Below, one piece after another: positions 33,171 to 44,434 of a stretch of 64,000 nt of DNA. The stretch covers positions 124,001 through 188,000 of the forward strand of contig JAAEAF010014748.1 of assembly GCA_011037195.1 (NCBI GenBank), in the 5' to 3' direction. The notes under the pieces are model-generated. The model was not told the DNA's origin. It made no database searches and worked only from the letters and a program-made list of their open reading frames with translations. Numbering within the stretch: the first letter of the stretch is position 1; each line of letters opens with the position of its first letter. The position numbers were made by a program, and so were the translations under genes. Source of the DNA: Triatoma infestans (Eukaryota; Arthropoda; Insecta; Hemiptera; Reduviidae).

Positions 33171-34922
33171 CTTATAGTTAATTGTACTTAATTTGATTAC
33201 TCAGTTCCAATAAAATCACATAAATTACAACGAAACTCAATAATTATTAATTAATATACACTTATTTTCTCATCATACACAGGCCATTTCTAGATTAAAC
33301 GTAACTTCTTTTCCGGCTGTATGAACCGATGGTACTACCTAAACGAAATACCAATTTCAGCTTTCTGCATTTTCGCGATTTTAAACTATTTTCCTGACCA
33401 CACAAAAAAAACTCAAAATATTATTAAAAAAATGAAATAATAATAATCAAAATTTATGATAGCCTTGAGCTTGTTTTGCAAAAACACAATAATTAATTTT
33501 TTAATATCAAGCTCTATGCTACTTAGTTTTAAGTGTAAACTTAGGCGGCTCAAGAATTAATTTTGTTCTATATTTATTTTTTATATATTATATAATGTAA
33601 TATATTATGTATAAAATCTCTTTTCTCAAAAATAGCTGATGTAAAAATTACATAAGAAATAAAAATAGCTTTATCTGTTGTTTCTTTAAAATTGGTTCTT
33701 TCCGAACCTAAAAATTTCTTATGTAATGGAATCAAATCCTCGTTAAAGGAATTTTTTCACATATACTCGTACAATGAACTCAGTGTTATCAATATCAGGT
33801 AATTTCAAATTTTATATATAGGTGCTTCAATGTTTTTTGAGCGATCTACTTGGACCGTATGTATAATCATTTATTCTCTACCTGTCAATAGTATAGGTTG
33901 GTATTTATCCCCCCCCCTGCACCATATCCATATTTATGTTAGGACAAATTCGTAAACTTTAATTTAAAAGAAACTTTGTCATTTATATATAATTTGAATT
34001 AAACTGACGACAAATCCCCCTGAATTTGACATGGCGGGTTTGTCTTTAGGCAATCAACGGGTCACGACTCTATCTAAATAAGCACCTTAAAAAAAAAAAA
34101 AAATAGGGGTATTTTCGACTCGCCTTTTATGTTCATTTAGTCACTTGGAGGAAATGGACGCGCAATATTTTACTGCAATGTCCATAACATTCAAAAGGAA
34201 TACCCAACAAGACACATTGGTTTTGTAGATATTGGGCAGTAGGATTGCAAATGGCTTTAATGCCGACGGTAGGCGTGGGTTAAAAAAAAAAACTATTTTT
34301 TTTCAAATACTCTTTAAGTTTCCACTTTTCTTCATCTAATAATGTCTATCTTATATATCGTAGTTCACCCTCCCGTATGTTTATAGGAAATTTTCACATA
34401 ATAATTATATGTGGGAAACTTTCCAAATTTAATGTATGTAAATGGTTTTGTAAATGTTTAACATTTTTAGTAATTATAAATTTCAATCGAAATTTACATT
34501 GGTATTGTTATTAAAAAAAATATGTAGATATATATTGCATATTCACACATGTAATTATAATTCCAATTGCCAAAAAAAACAAAAAAAAAAAAACCGATTG
34601 CACATTTATTAATAATTCTCAAATATCGTTTAAAAATATTTTCTATTTAACCTTCAAAATTGTAACAAATCAGTTTTGTGAATATTTTTTTTTTTTTGTT
34701 CGGTTTGAAATATAATTATAAATTTTCCCAACCACTTATTAAGTATTAAGTAAATTTAAATATATATTTAAAAGGTAATAATTATTCAAAATATCTTATT
34801 ACTGACGATCTTTAAAATAAAGCAGAATGGGACAATCATTTTGATAAATCTATATTAACAAAAAAATAATAATATTGAAATTAAAGAGTTCTGTTTTTAA
34901 ACAATATATTTTTTAACACACC
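33171..34922. other. AT-rich non-coding stretch
   Basis: 33300-33370 has a faint match to the GT-foldback interior. No gene supported. C run at 33910-33918. Confidence 0.45.
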
Positions 34923-35097
34923 TCGAGTATATATAACTTCAGCATCATATGTTTGTGGCGACAAAACCGATAAAAGTAGTCGATGGATAGACTAGAAATT
35001 TTTGAGACAATGTTGCATTTCTATATAAGAGTAGGTAGGCGTGATCGGCTATATGCCAAAAAAAAAAAAAAAAAAAATATCAGAGTGTTTATATATA

Positions 35098-36008
35098 CGA
35101 GGCATGTCCAGGAAGTAAGTGTACTGAGGCTCTCACGGCCGGAGGGATTTTGTTTTCGTCATTTGATTCCTGATTCTCCTCTCCACAATGAGACCGGTTC
35201 GAGGACAGTACGTTGAGAACTGTCGACGCGATAATACGTTTCGTGAAAAATGACAATGCAATCTCCCGCCAAGTGTGAAATATTCAAGGTCGAGCAAGAG
35301 TTTTTGAGATGCTACATACTCCATGGAGATGGATTTCTCCGCTCCATCATTACTGGAGATGAAACTTGAGTTCCACGATACACACCTGAACCCCAAAAGG
35401 CAGTCTCAAGAGTGGCGTCACATCTCTTCACCCTCCGCCAAAAAGTTCAAAACCACAACTTCAGCCAAGAAAATCATGGCATCCGTGTTTTGGGACTGTC
35501 AAGGCATAATTTTAATTGAATATATGCCTCAATGGGAGACCATCAACTCTGCAAGATACTGTGAGACCCTAAAAAAATTGCGGAGGGCGATTCAGAACAA
35601 AAGGAGAGGCATGCTGACAAAGGGAGTCTGCCTGCTGCACGACAATGCCAGACCACACACGGCCAACGCCACGAAGGAACTGCTTGCCTCGTGCATTCCC
35701 CTGACCTAGCACCTTCAGATTACTATCTCTTTACCTCCCTGAAGCTGCACATGGGTGGAAAAAGGTTTTCAACCGACGAAGTGGTGAAGGGGGAGGTGGA
35801 GAAGTGGTCGAAGGGGTTGGCGGGAAACTACTTCGAGGAAGGCATAAAAAAATTAATACCCCGGTTCACCACCTGCATTGAGAGGAATGGTGACTATGTC
35901 GAAAAATAGCTTACATATGTACTAATGTAACCAGGTAATTTTTTTGTTCAAATAAAAATTTTTGTAACCTACAAAAATTCAGTACACTTACTTACTGGAC
36001 ATGCCTCG
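35098..36008 (+). mobile_element. mariner element inside Helitron (copy 2)
   Basis: Terminal inverted repeats of about 30 bp begin CGAGGCATGTCCAGGAAG on the left and mirror it on the right (to CATGCCTCG at 36008), with TA at both borders (35096-35097, 36009-36010). The corresponding position in the sister Helitron is an unoccupied TA at 43471-43472, proving the insertion. At 911 bp it is deleted relative to a 1.3-kb mariner. The transposase N-terminal region is missing. Confidence 0.9.
35290..35909 (+). pseudogene. mariner transposase, catalytic domain with frameshifts
   Basis: Readable DD34D parts: SIITGDET (first Asp) followed at once by a stop where tryptophan is usual; after a frame change PKRQSQEWRH and SAKKIMASVFWDCQGIILIE; then LTKGVCLLHDNARPHTAN (second Asp, codon 35641-35643). 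In a new frame come SPDLAPSDYYLF (third Asp, codon 35718-35720) and a full C-terminus to TAG (35907-35909). The second and third aspartates are 77 nt apart instead of the 105 nt needed, so about 28 nt are deleted just before SPDLAPSD, removing the usual PHPPY block and shifting frame. The element cannot make active enzyme. Confidence 0.85.
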
Positions 36009-36062
36009 TACTTTTATTCCGAATCCCACGGAAACGGGAACTTCTCCGAGCGTTTCTCAAGG

Positions 36063-36629
36063 TTGGCAGAAATAGACAAACTCAGACGCGTTGCGATGGG
36101 CTCACTCTCTGAACCTCTTTCTCAACTACTTATAAGTACCTCTATTCCGAAGTTCCCACGGAAACGGGAAACCCGAGCTAAAATCCTTCATACGGCCATA
36201 TTGCTTAGACTTGCTTCTTCAGGTATTGCTGCTACGTTGATGGAAGGGGTAGAAAAGCGCATTCAGTTCTTAAACTGTCATGACTTAAACATGCACTTCA
36301 CAGAAAACCCAACATGTAACATTTCTAAAACATCAGAAATGGGAAAGGTTCTTCGGGCGTGCAAAATCATTGTATGGGATGAGTGTACAATGGCTTATAA
36401 GAAGTCATTGGAAGCCTTAGACCATACATTGAAAGACTTGCGAAATAATCAGGTTCCATTTGATGGAGCATTGGTGTTACTTACCGGTGACTTCAGGCAA
36501 ACGCTTCCAGTGATACCTCGCTCAACCCCAGCTGATGAATTGCATGGCTGCTTGAAATATTCAACTCTTTGGAGCACAGAAAAAAAAAATTCATTTAACA
36601 ACGAATATGAGAGTTCAACTTTAAAATGA
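36063..36629 (+). pseudogene. Helitron Pif1-type helicase fragment (Walker B and motif III)
   Basis: A 188-codon open frame. Residues 51-58 (ASSGIAAT) follow the usual Helitron spacing. VWDECTMAYK (Walker B, DE at 106-107) and LLTGDFRQTLPVIPRST (motif III, about 140-154) are well conserved, as is ADELHGCLKYSTLW. The Walker A loop that should precede is absent: the start of the frame (AEIDKLRRVAMGSLSEPL) corresponds to sequence far upstream in the helicase, so an internal deletion joined them, with a partial repeat of the CCACGGAAACGGGAA block at the junction. Non-functional but unusually open. Confidence 0.8.
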
Positions 36630-36864
36630 TCCAACAGCTGTCATATTTTCAAGACAATTACTCGAACTCGGTAACCGGCACTGCTCCTACAAATCCGGAA
36701 ACGGGAAAAATCACCTTCCCATTTAATTTCTGCAACATTATGCATTCAAAAGAAGAATTAGTAGACAGGGTACTCCAAATCATCGAAACAAATTATTAAA
36801 ATCACGCATGGTTAAGCATAAAAATCAGACTGAGCCACAGCTAGCGTGGTCTCGGATCAGCTAG

Positions 36865-38239
36865 TTAAAGAATAAATAATATATTCCAAATTAAATTTTT
36901 GCATCCAACAAAATATCCTGTTTCTTTATGTTTAGATTTAGTGGTTGTGGTTTTAGTGATATTTTTGAACTTACAAATTATATTTACGATTTTCTTGTAT
37001 TTAGTCGCAAAATCGAAATATATTTTTTTTACTGGTTTTTAGAAAGTTCATGAAAGCGAAGCGGTGATGTGAGGTACCCCTTAGGGTGGCATCAATTTTT
37101 TTTCTATTTTAGAAAAAATGTTAAAGCAATTTCAAGTTAGTTTTTACGTAAAAATTGTACGCATAAACACGTAGCGACAGACAAAAAAAAAAACAGACGG
37201 AAATCATTTTTATAATACATACATTCTGGAATGTCAGAACAATTCCAACATAAAACTTTCCGACAAAAATCATATGGTTCGTTAAATTCCTACTTCGTAT
37301 AGTAAAGGTTATAAATAATAATTTTTGAATAAAACGTATATTACTAGCAAATATTTCAAATTGACAAATAGATATTTTTATAGACGAAACTATATAGTTA
37401 ACTTCTTTAATTACAAATTTTAATTTAAAACCTATTAACAAATCAATTTCTAAAGATAATGAAAACCTAAAACAGATTTAATGTTTATTTGTGGTTTGTG
37501 TGGAGAAACTGTCCTATAAGTGGAATGGTTTGGTCGTTGCATGCAAGTGAAGTGGTAGCACCATACAGTTCAGTAGTAGGTTGTCCTCCTTCGATCGATC
37601 GTTCCAGTCTCTTGCTGGCTGTACGGGTTAGAATATATCAGTATGTCGTAAACTATTTTAGGCTTTGTGCTTATTTATAAATAGATCAGATAACTAACCA
37701 TTATTAAATAGCTTTGGTTTTTGTTAAAATAACGTTAATTCGCAACTAAAAAAATCACTATTATTAACTCTATGAAATGAAATAAAATCAATTCGAATAA
37801 TAATAATTATTATTATATTATTCTCATAATTATAATCGCATGTGATTTTTAAAATATAAAAGAATAGATTAATTTTTTTTTTTTTTAAACTTAACTATTG
37901 TATTTATTTTGTCTTAGTTTTCCTCCTATAATTAATTAATTCTATTTTCTTCATCTATTCACCTAATTCTAACTTATTATCAACATAGTCATACAAAATT
38001 AAAATTCAAGGAGAACCTTTCAGGTGGAAATTATTTATCCATTGAAGAAAGAAATGGAAGTAATTTTTCCAGGCTGATATTATGACGTCCATCAAATGGC
38101 GGTTAGCAGACATACTTCTACTATTTATATATTACTCATATAGACAGGTTTTATAAAACTCGAAGACTAAAGATATGTTTACAATGTCGATTTAGTTTTT
38201 TTCGGGTACGGAAAACCCACTGCATCTGGAATGGCATGG
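36865..38239. other. AT-rich non-coding stretch
   Basis: Nothing supported; the open frames at 37121-37441 and 37489-37680 have no motif. Confidence 0.5.
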
Positions 38240-38606
38240 TAAGTCCAAGCTGGTGTCAGGAGGTGTGGTAAAACCGTAGGGCACGTTCAGGAGTTTCTTG
38301 ATCATGCCCGGGCCAGTGACCATTCTGGCCTTCAAGTAGGGGACTTGTTCCCTCTATGAAATGGTACCATGAGATCGTGAGCCAGCCCGGCGGAGTTCTG
38401 TCTCCGTGCTCACGAGCTGCGGAAAGATTTCGTGGTGGTCGAGGATTTGCAGTGATGATGGTAGAGTCCCAATGATCTGTTTGGTGGGAGGAAGTTGGCT
38501 GGTTTGCCTTCGGGAATAGTTCCGCCTTCTTCCATTCCCTCACAACAACATGTCGATTTAGTTTCCTGGAGATACTCTTACTTAATACTCTCTTATTTGA
38601 GATCAA
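38240..38606 (-). pseudogene. Possible LINE reverse transcriptase fragment
   Basis: The minus strand has 116 open codons (38256-38606) with VVREWKKAEL followed closely by PKANQP, like the first reverse transcriptase motif of R1/Jockey LINEs (WKxAxLxxIPKxxKP). The following 80 residues do not match the expected SSYRPI block in any one frame, so either heavy frame disturbance or a different origin applies. The even base composition supports old coding sequence. Confidence 0.3.
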
Positions 38607-38739
38607 GTTTTGTAAATGTAAACAAAAGACAAAATAGTCAAACCCAGAGTTAATCTACGATCTAGATAGACTATACACTATATCAGACACTATATTTGTC
38701 TAAGTAAAATACATATATTGCTCTAACAGACTGTTCAAA

Positions 38740-38990
38740 ATGGCTGCCGATTCAGAAAATGAAAACATAGGAATAGATTTAAAATACGTATAGAAACATA
38801 AACAGCATTGTGAAACTTGTAACTACGGGAGAAACTATAAAGTGACGACAAAAAGAGAAAAGAAAATCTAGGAAAAAATCACAGCTGATGCTTTAAACAT
38901 TAGTCCAAATGAAGTTGGAAGGAAAAATGGCAAAATTTCAGGAGTCAGATGAATGTGGAAATACGGAGAAAATGGCAAAAAAGAAAAGAC
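38740..38990 (+). pseudogene. Possible MADF/Myb-SANT domain pseudogene
   Basis: ATG at 38740 begins MAADSENENIGIDLKYV, then stop; the same frame continues KHKQHCETCNYGRNYKVTTK, REKKI, stop, EKITADALNISPNEVGRK, stop. The segment around EKITADALNIS..EVGRK resembles the WEKIAxxLNxxxxEVxxKWKxLR helix pair of MADF/Myb-SANT proteins, which occur both as host regulators and as the second protein of PIF/Harbinger transposons. Three stops and frame drift make it dead. The identification rests on a short resemblance. Confidence 0.35.
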
Positions 38991-39289
38991 TTTATAAACT
39001 CCTATTCCTAACCAAATCTTCTTTGATGTTGATTGTCCTATTTAATTATTTATTTATTTTTTAACTGATCATCAATTTAATAGTCGCAGCCGTTAACTTT
39101 TAGGTTCGGTCACCACTGATAACTAGATGATTTAATCTAGAGCATCTTTGCTCAATAATAAGCTATCTAGGCTCAGAATTCGTTACAATGGACAAACTGG
39201 ATCAAGTAAAAATCTACAGTGTATCTGTTTGTTATGATAAGATGGAAAAACGAACCGTACTATAAGTACCGTAATTAAGTCCTATAAGT

Positions 39290-39838
39290 ACTAAATTTCC
39301 CAGCATCTTCCAGGCGGAGATATACGCTATTGGAAGATGTGTACAATTTAACCTCGATAGGGGATATAGGAACCAGGAGATTGTTATCATTCCCGATAGT
39401 CAAGCAGCCATTAGAGCATTGAGTGCATCAGTTATCAACTCTAAAATGGTCTGGGAATGCCTAGATAACTACTTAATAACCTAGGCAGGAGGAACAAAGT
39501 TGTGCTTTGGTGGGTGCCGGCCCATGTTGGCATTGAAGGGCCAAGATGCACTTCTACGACCCCGCTTCTAGGGCCGGAACCTTTTTCCGCGAGGCTGACA
39601 CTCAGAGAAGGTTCAAGAACCTGGGTAGCTACCAGGTGGAGGAGGGGGATATACTCTCTCTAGAGCCTGTCAGGATACTGGGATTCCTTAGGGATTTCAG
39701 ACTGATGGAGGTTTTGTAGAACGGGTTCAGCTGGGACATCTATTCGGGTGCTGTGGGCAAGCCTGCGGCACCCAGGGGGCATAGCACAATAGACCGGAAA
39801 GGTCGCAGTGCATTGGCCCCCCGCTTCAAAAAAAAAAG
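39290..39838 (+). pseudogene. LINE RNase H and 3' tail (sister of 27180-28125)
   Basis: FPSIFQAEIYAIGRC, then NQEIVIIPDSQAAIRALS and SKMVWECLDN parallel the first copy nearly residue for residue. After a one-base shift the next piece reads VVLWWVPAHVGIEG, the His-containing end of RNase H. The zinc-knuckle part is deleted; the text resumes with RRFKNLGSYQVEEGD..RILGFLRDFRLMEVL and a stop at about 39718. The 3' UTR has GGGGGCATAGCACAATAGAC, AGGTCGCAGTGCATTGG and an A tail at 39828-39837. The same 3' motif caps the SINEs at 48129 and 48845. Confidence 0.75.
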
Positions 39839-40859
39839 TACCGTACTACAATCCAGCATAGCGGTACTCTACCTCTATCATTCTACCGGCTATTGCGAAA
39901 TAGAAATGTAATCCGATGTATCCCACAATTTATCTAATTAAGTGATAACAACATAAGTCTGTCCTTTTCGAAATTTTCCACCATCCTTTGTTTTCTTAAC
40001 GTGTCTTCGTTTTTTCTTGTTTACATTCTTTTGAAAAAATTCTTTCTTTCTGTCTGTCTCAGCATGTCCAACAATATTATATAAATAATGAGGGTAAAAT
40101 TGCTTTTTTTTCATTAATCTTATTATATAGATATAAAGTTGTTTCCCCTAATAACTGGGCTAACTTTTGTATTTAGTTGTCTAAAAACGCTCTTTTGTTA
40201 CAAGGGAATTAATGTTCAGATTAAAGAAATAAAGAGATATTACCTACTCACAATTTATATTTCACTTGTTATTTAGCCCAGTTATAATATAAGGAAACTT
40301 AAAGAGTTATTGCGACTAAATGAGCGATTGGTTCAACAAGTTTTAAGTACGAGTATAAATGACATTGTCTACCATTTAAACAAAGTTTCTATCAAGTTTC
40401 TATTAACTCTGTGTTCGCTGGAAAATTTTGTAAGTAGAAGTCACATCACTATATGAACTTGAGGAATCAGATTCTAACCAGACAAAGGAAAATCTAAAAC
40501 GAATCAGAGTTGAATGAATATAAGCACGGCTATCGTAATGGAATTCATCGCCCGCAAAGTCGCCTCACAAAAATTGGACACAATAGTTCTATTAGTAACC
40601 GTAATCAAGTCACCCACCACTGAGCTTCTGTGTGAACTTCAACTGCGCATTACATAACGCCCACTACAATGTATTGACGAATGGATTTCAATTTCGAGAA
40701 AAAAAAAAAGCTGCCTTAGCCTTAGAGGAATCAAATAAAAACCGACCATCTAAGGGGGGCTTAGAATTAAACAGCAGATAATTTAAATTTTTTTTGGAAG
40801 ATTCACCAATCAAGCCTCGCTATTAGCTCACCACCTTTAGAACAAGCAAGAGTTCTAAT
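39839..40859. other. AT-rich non-coding stretch
   Basis: Nothing supported. Confidence 0.5.
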
Positions 40860-41260
40860 TAGTCACATCATGACAGCGCCCACCCGCTATAGGGGCCGGC
40901 AATCCGGACATTTGTGTCCGGAGCGCTATTTTGGCTGTGTGAGGAAAATATTGATGTGTTAACATGCATATACTTTTCTGAACAGAATAGCATTAGCAAG
41001 CGAGCAGAGCGCTGCTTTAGCTTGTGTCTAAACATGCATTATTTGCCTCTAATTATGAAAGAGTGGTTTCATTACACAATAGCATTATTCTTGCTACTAC
41101 ATCGGTAATGATAACAAGTGGAAGTCCATAAAAAAAAAAAATATATTCTCAAGGGGCGACGTAACCGCTAGAGCGGGCGCTGATTCATGGATGCTACCAT
41201 TCTACATTCACTCATCGCTCGGTCACTCTACCCTCCTCATTACCCCTACCTCTCCTTACT
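40860..41260. repeat. Possible small inverted-repeat element with perfect 8-bp hairpin
   Basis: GCGCCCACCCGCTATAGGGG (40877-40896) has a partial inverted partner in GGGGCGACGTAACCGCTAG..GCGGGCGC (41154-41181). Next to the first arm lies a perfect hairpin: TCCGGACA, loop TTTG, TGTCCGGA (40903-40922). The interior carries no recognisable gene. It may be a miniature transposon, but target repeats were not found. Confidence 0.35.
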
Positions 41261-42569
41261 CAATAAATCTTTAAAATAGAAATTGTGTGTATAGGGTTCC
41301 TCAACCATTTCCAGCTACTATTTTATATTATCTATGACCAAATGAGATGTCAGATAGTGTGTATTTGTATATTTATTCAGTTTTTAAGTTAGACCATTAC
41401 TAAAACCTCTGACCAAATTTTCATCTATCTATGCTTTCTGTGATTTGGTAGAATATAATAATCTAAAATTACAATAAAATCACCTGATATTCGTATTGCA
41501 TTAAAAACCTCATGTAATATCAAGGAAAATAATATTAAAATTACCAAGCTACCTGCTTTAAAAATCTAAGAAAATTGATTTTATTATAAAACCTTCATGA
41601 AATTAGAATAACAGATAATTTTACATAAAACCAGGTCACTTTGAGTCGTAAAGATTCTACAAAACATGAACAAAAATAATAAAAAAATACTTTTTTGTAT
41701 TTGCCTGCTTGTTTGAGTTTTCTTTTTTTTGTTTTTTGTTTTTGTTTACATGATTATATGTTCGTGTAATACAAAGTGAATATTGTAGACATTTTATAAT
41801 GTGTGAATAATAATAATAGTACAAGAAAAACGTTGGGCGAGCATTTATACGTTTACTGGTAAGAAACATAAAGTGCGTGCTGAACATTTAACCCCACCCC
41901 ACCGCCACCTACTTTAACAACGATAAAATTATGGTTCACGTGTACTATTTATTCTATTCAAAATCTAATTCAATTTATTCATTACGGTTTGTTTTATAAA
42001 AAAAAAAGATTATTCCTATAAAATAGCACTCACTATATCATATTTAATTTTTAATAGTAAGTATTATCACTTATTTCCCTATTATTGTGAGACACAATGA
42101 TTTTTTTATGTATACAAATATGGCACCCATTTTCTAGGATCCTTTTTTTGAGAGGCTAAATTTTAATTCTTAAAATTAATTTATATTCAATTTAATATAA
42201 TGGCAGCTTTTATTAGACGAAACTCCTGGCTAAAAGTGCCCATATTAGTCGTACGCTGCCGGGACAGCTGTATTTTATTGGGATGTTCTTGCTTGCAAAA
42301 CTCCCGTTCTTTCAACTATTCTAGTGTCAGAATAGTCGCCTAATTGCTATTACTCTTCTTAATAATTACTCGCCACTATAATTGCTTCCCTCCATGCCAG
42401 ACAGATGCTGGCCAAAAAAGTAAAATGATTTAATAATGGGTGCCATGCGCGACGAAATAGGTATATTATGAATGACAAATATGGAGCCGGGAAGGACAGA
42501 AAAAAGAAAGATCACAACAAAATATACATAGAATGGCAAATTTAATAATTAAGCGACAAACAAAACATA
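41261..42569. other. AT-rich non-coding stretch
   Basis: Nothing supported. Confidence 0.5.
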
Positions 42570-42840
42570 TTGTTTGATATTTTATCCGTCGTAGCATGCT
42601 TATTGATTGTGTTCCTGACCGGTTTCGGAGTTTCATCCATCGTCAGAGCATATTCACCAAGTACGTGTAGAGAGTTCACTTCAACATGATGCTTCTGTTA
42701 CACTCACACTTGTTGGTTTTATATATGTGCGGGGGATTATAAGGTTAGGTTACTCCGAAAATCCGAAAACCGGTCAGGAACAAAATCAATATGCAAGCTA
42801 CGTCGGATAAAATACCAGTTGTTATCCAGCATTGCGAACC
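42570..42840. mobile_element. Hammerhead family B element, right arm shortened
   Basis: The left arm contains GTCGTAGCATGC, a complete minus-strand hammerhead (42612-42650), CAAGTACGTGTAGAGAG and TGTTACACTCACACTTGTTGG. The right arm is cut short: after TATAAGGTTAGG it jumps to GAAAATCCGAAAACCGGTCAGG (42758-42779) without the CTGACGA box, then mirrors the left outer part down to ATACCAGTTGTTATCCAGC. Confidence 0.7.
42612..42650 (-). ncRNA. Hammerhead ribozyme motif, family B
   Basis: Minus strand: GCT, CTGACGA, T, GGA(T)-GAAA-(C)TCC, GAAA, CCGG, TC, AGGAAC. Core boxes are intact, and stem II retains three strong pairs. Stem I is weak next to the core (two pairs, then a mismatch), so outer pairing would be needed. 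Confidence 0.6.
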
Positions 42841-43348
42841 CGCCCATATTTCTAACAAAACATATGATTTCATGACAAAAAAATTTAAATAAACGAGAAA
42901 ATAGGTTATTTACAAACAATACCGCATCTGCATTCAATACCGCATGTTAGGTTGTATTATGTATACGTATACATATACTTGTTTTTATTGTGCATTTTTT
43001 TAATACAGCACTACAATAAATACATATTATGTATGTGGGATTTTATCCATCATAACATGCATATTTGTGATATTTCTTACCGGTTTCGGATTTTCATCTA
43101 TCATCCATCAGAGTAAAGTTATCAAGTTCGTGTGGAGAGTTGATTTCAAGCTAATGTTACTGTTACACACTACACTTGTTGATTGTATGTGCGGGAGGTT
43201 ATAAAGTTATGTGTGTTTATTAAAAAGGCCTAAATAAAAATGCCTTGACAAAACACTGAGCATGACTTAACACCGCTATTAAGATTTAATTAGAAAGTAT
43301 TCTTCAAAACATGCTATTTATTGTACACCATTTTCTAATGTCTAATCA

Positions 43349-44236
43349 TCTTCTATATATATACAAATTCAGCATCCGAATGTTTGTGGCCGCAAAATTC
43401 GAAAAGTAGTCGATGGATTGAATTGAAATTTTCACACAACGTTACATTTCTATATAAGAGTATTTATATATACTTTTTATTCCGAAGTTCCCACGGAAAC
43501 GGGAAATTCCGAGCATTTCGTGAGTTTGGCAGAAATAGACAGACGCAGACGCGTTGCGATCGTGGCGCGCTCTCTGCCGAAGATATTCAGCATAGAATAC
43601 GTCAAGAAACGCAATCATGGGTTGGATTTCACAGAAGAAATATACAATGAAGCGCTAATCTTCATTGAGGATCTTTGTCTTGCAATGTGTGCCAAGCTGT
43701 TGGCACTATTGAGACTAACAGTACCGAATAATTCGATCAATGCAACATTCGAGAGATAACTGCTCAGAGAGCAATCATACATCAGAAATAACTTACAGCG
43801 TTTCGTCCAAGAAAATACACTGAAACTCCTTCAAGAACAAAAGATAGCATTTGATACCATCATACAAGCTGTGACCAACCAATCCGGTGGATTTACTTTT
43901 TGGTCGCTCCAGGTGGGACTGGAAAAACGTTCTTAATTTCCTTAATCCTGGCTAAAATCCGTTCAAATGGCCATATTGCGTTAGCACTTGCTTCTTCAGG
44001 TAATGCTGCTACGTTGATGGAAAGAGGTAGAACAGCGCATTCAGCTCTTAAAAACATTCTTTCAGTTAAAAACATTTTTTCTTTTTTTCCTTTCAGTTCA
44101 CAGCAACGCAAAGTAGGGTATTAAATTGAATGATGTGTTTTCTTGCTGAATCTATGTTAACTATCATACTTCTATTTACTTCCGTAATAATTAAAATCAG
44201 ATTGAGCCACAGCTAAGCGTGGCCGGGTTTAGCTAG
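43349..44236 (+). mobile_element. Non-autonomous Helitron (copy 2) with both ends defined
   Basis: Begins TCTTCTATATATATAC after an A and ends AGCTAG before a T, an A|T target with no duplication. The uninterrupted site is seen in the family-B palindrome at about 28550-28590 (TCTAATCATAATTTATAATAATTC-type sequence), which supports both borders. A GCCACAGCTAAGCGTGGC hairpin precedes the 3' end by about 12 bases. The 888-bp element carries helicase pieces but no replication-initiator domain, so it depends on a helper. Confidence 0.85.
43520..44121 (+). pseudogene. Helitron Pif1-type helicase fragment (Walker A part)
   Basis: 43520-43756 encodes the pre-helicase region: LAEIDRRRRVAIVARSLP, then IEYVKKRNHGLDFTEEIYNE and ALIFIEDLCLAM. 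After a break, 43900-44121 gives VAPGGTGKTFLISLILAKI (Walker A loop, APGGTGKT) and ALALASSGNAATLMERGRTA, AHSALK, before diverging into low-complexity FSFFPFSS. Walker B and later motifs are absent. This copy keeps the motif that the 36063-36629 copy has lost and lacks the one that copy keeps, so the two derive from different deletions of one parent. Confidence 0.8.
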
Positions 44237-44400
44237 TTATTTATAATAATTCTATTTTCATTAGTAAACACAGACACACATAATAATATAACCTTATAAC
44301 TTATAACCTCCCGCACATACAATCAACAAGTATAGTAGTACAGAAACATTAAGTTAAATTCAACTTTCAACACGAACTTGATAACTTTACTCTCTTACGA

Positions 44401-44434
44401 GTCGTTATCCATATACCTTGGGTCACCCTGTATG
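44401..44434. repeat. Solo end of CAGGGTG foldback family
   Basis: GTCGTTATCCATATACC then TTGGGTCACCCTGTAT matches the right terminal repeat of the elements at 916-1766 and 53797-54595. Only the last 33 bases are present. Confidence 0.65.

Larger units (their letters stand above)
34923..36864 (+). mobile_element. Non-autonomous Helitron (copy 1) containing a mariner
   Basis: Starts TCGAGTATATATA and ends CTAG (36861-36864) followed by T, preceded by a short hairpin CCAC..GTGG (about 36836-36849), as for Helitrons (5' TC, 3' CTRR, no target duplication). It aligns end to end with copy 2 at 43349-44236, sharing ATGTTTGTGGC, AGTAGTCGATGGAT, TTCTATATAAGAGTA, CCACGGAAACGGGAA and AGAAATAGACA. Without the mariner it is about 1 kb, far shorter than an autonomous element. 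It carries a piece of the Pif1-type helicase. Confidence 0.8.
43020..44400. mobile_element. Hammerhead family B element split by a Helitron
   Basis: Left part 43030-43348 and right part 44237 to about 44400 form the two arms of a family-B palindrome (shared ACATGC, CAAGTTCGTGT, TAATGTTACTGTTACAC, ACATTTTCTAATG-type pieces). The left hammerhead (43074-43115, minus) has an ATGG/ATGAT expansion in its CUGANGA region and reads GGTA in place of GGTC. The right arm is cut at about 44400, where a CAGGGTG-family end begins, so its ribozyme is lost. Confidence 0.65.
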
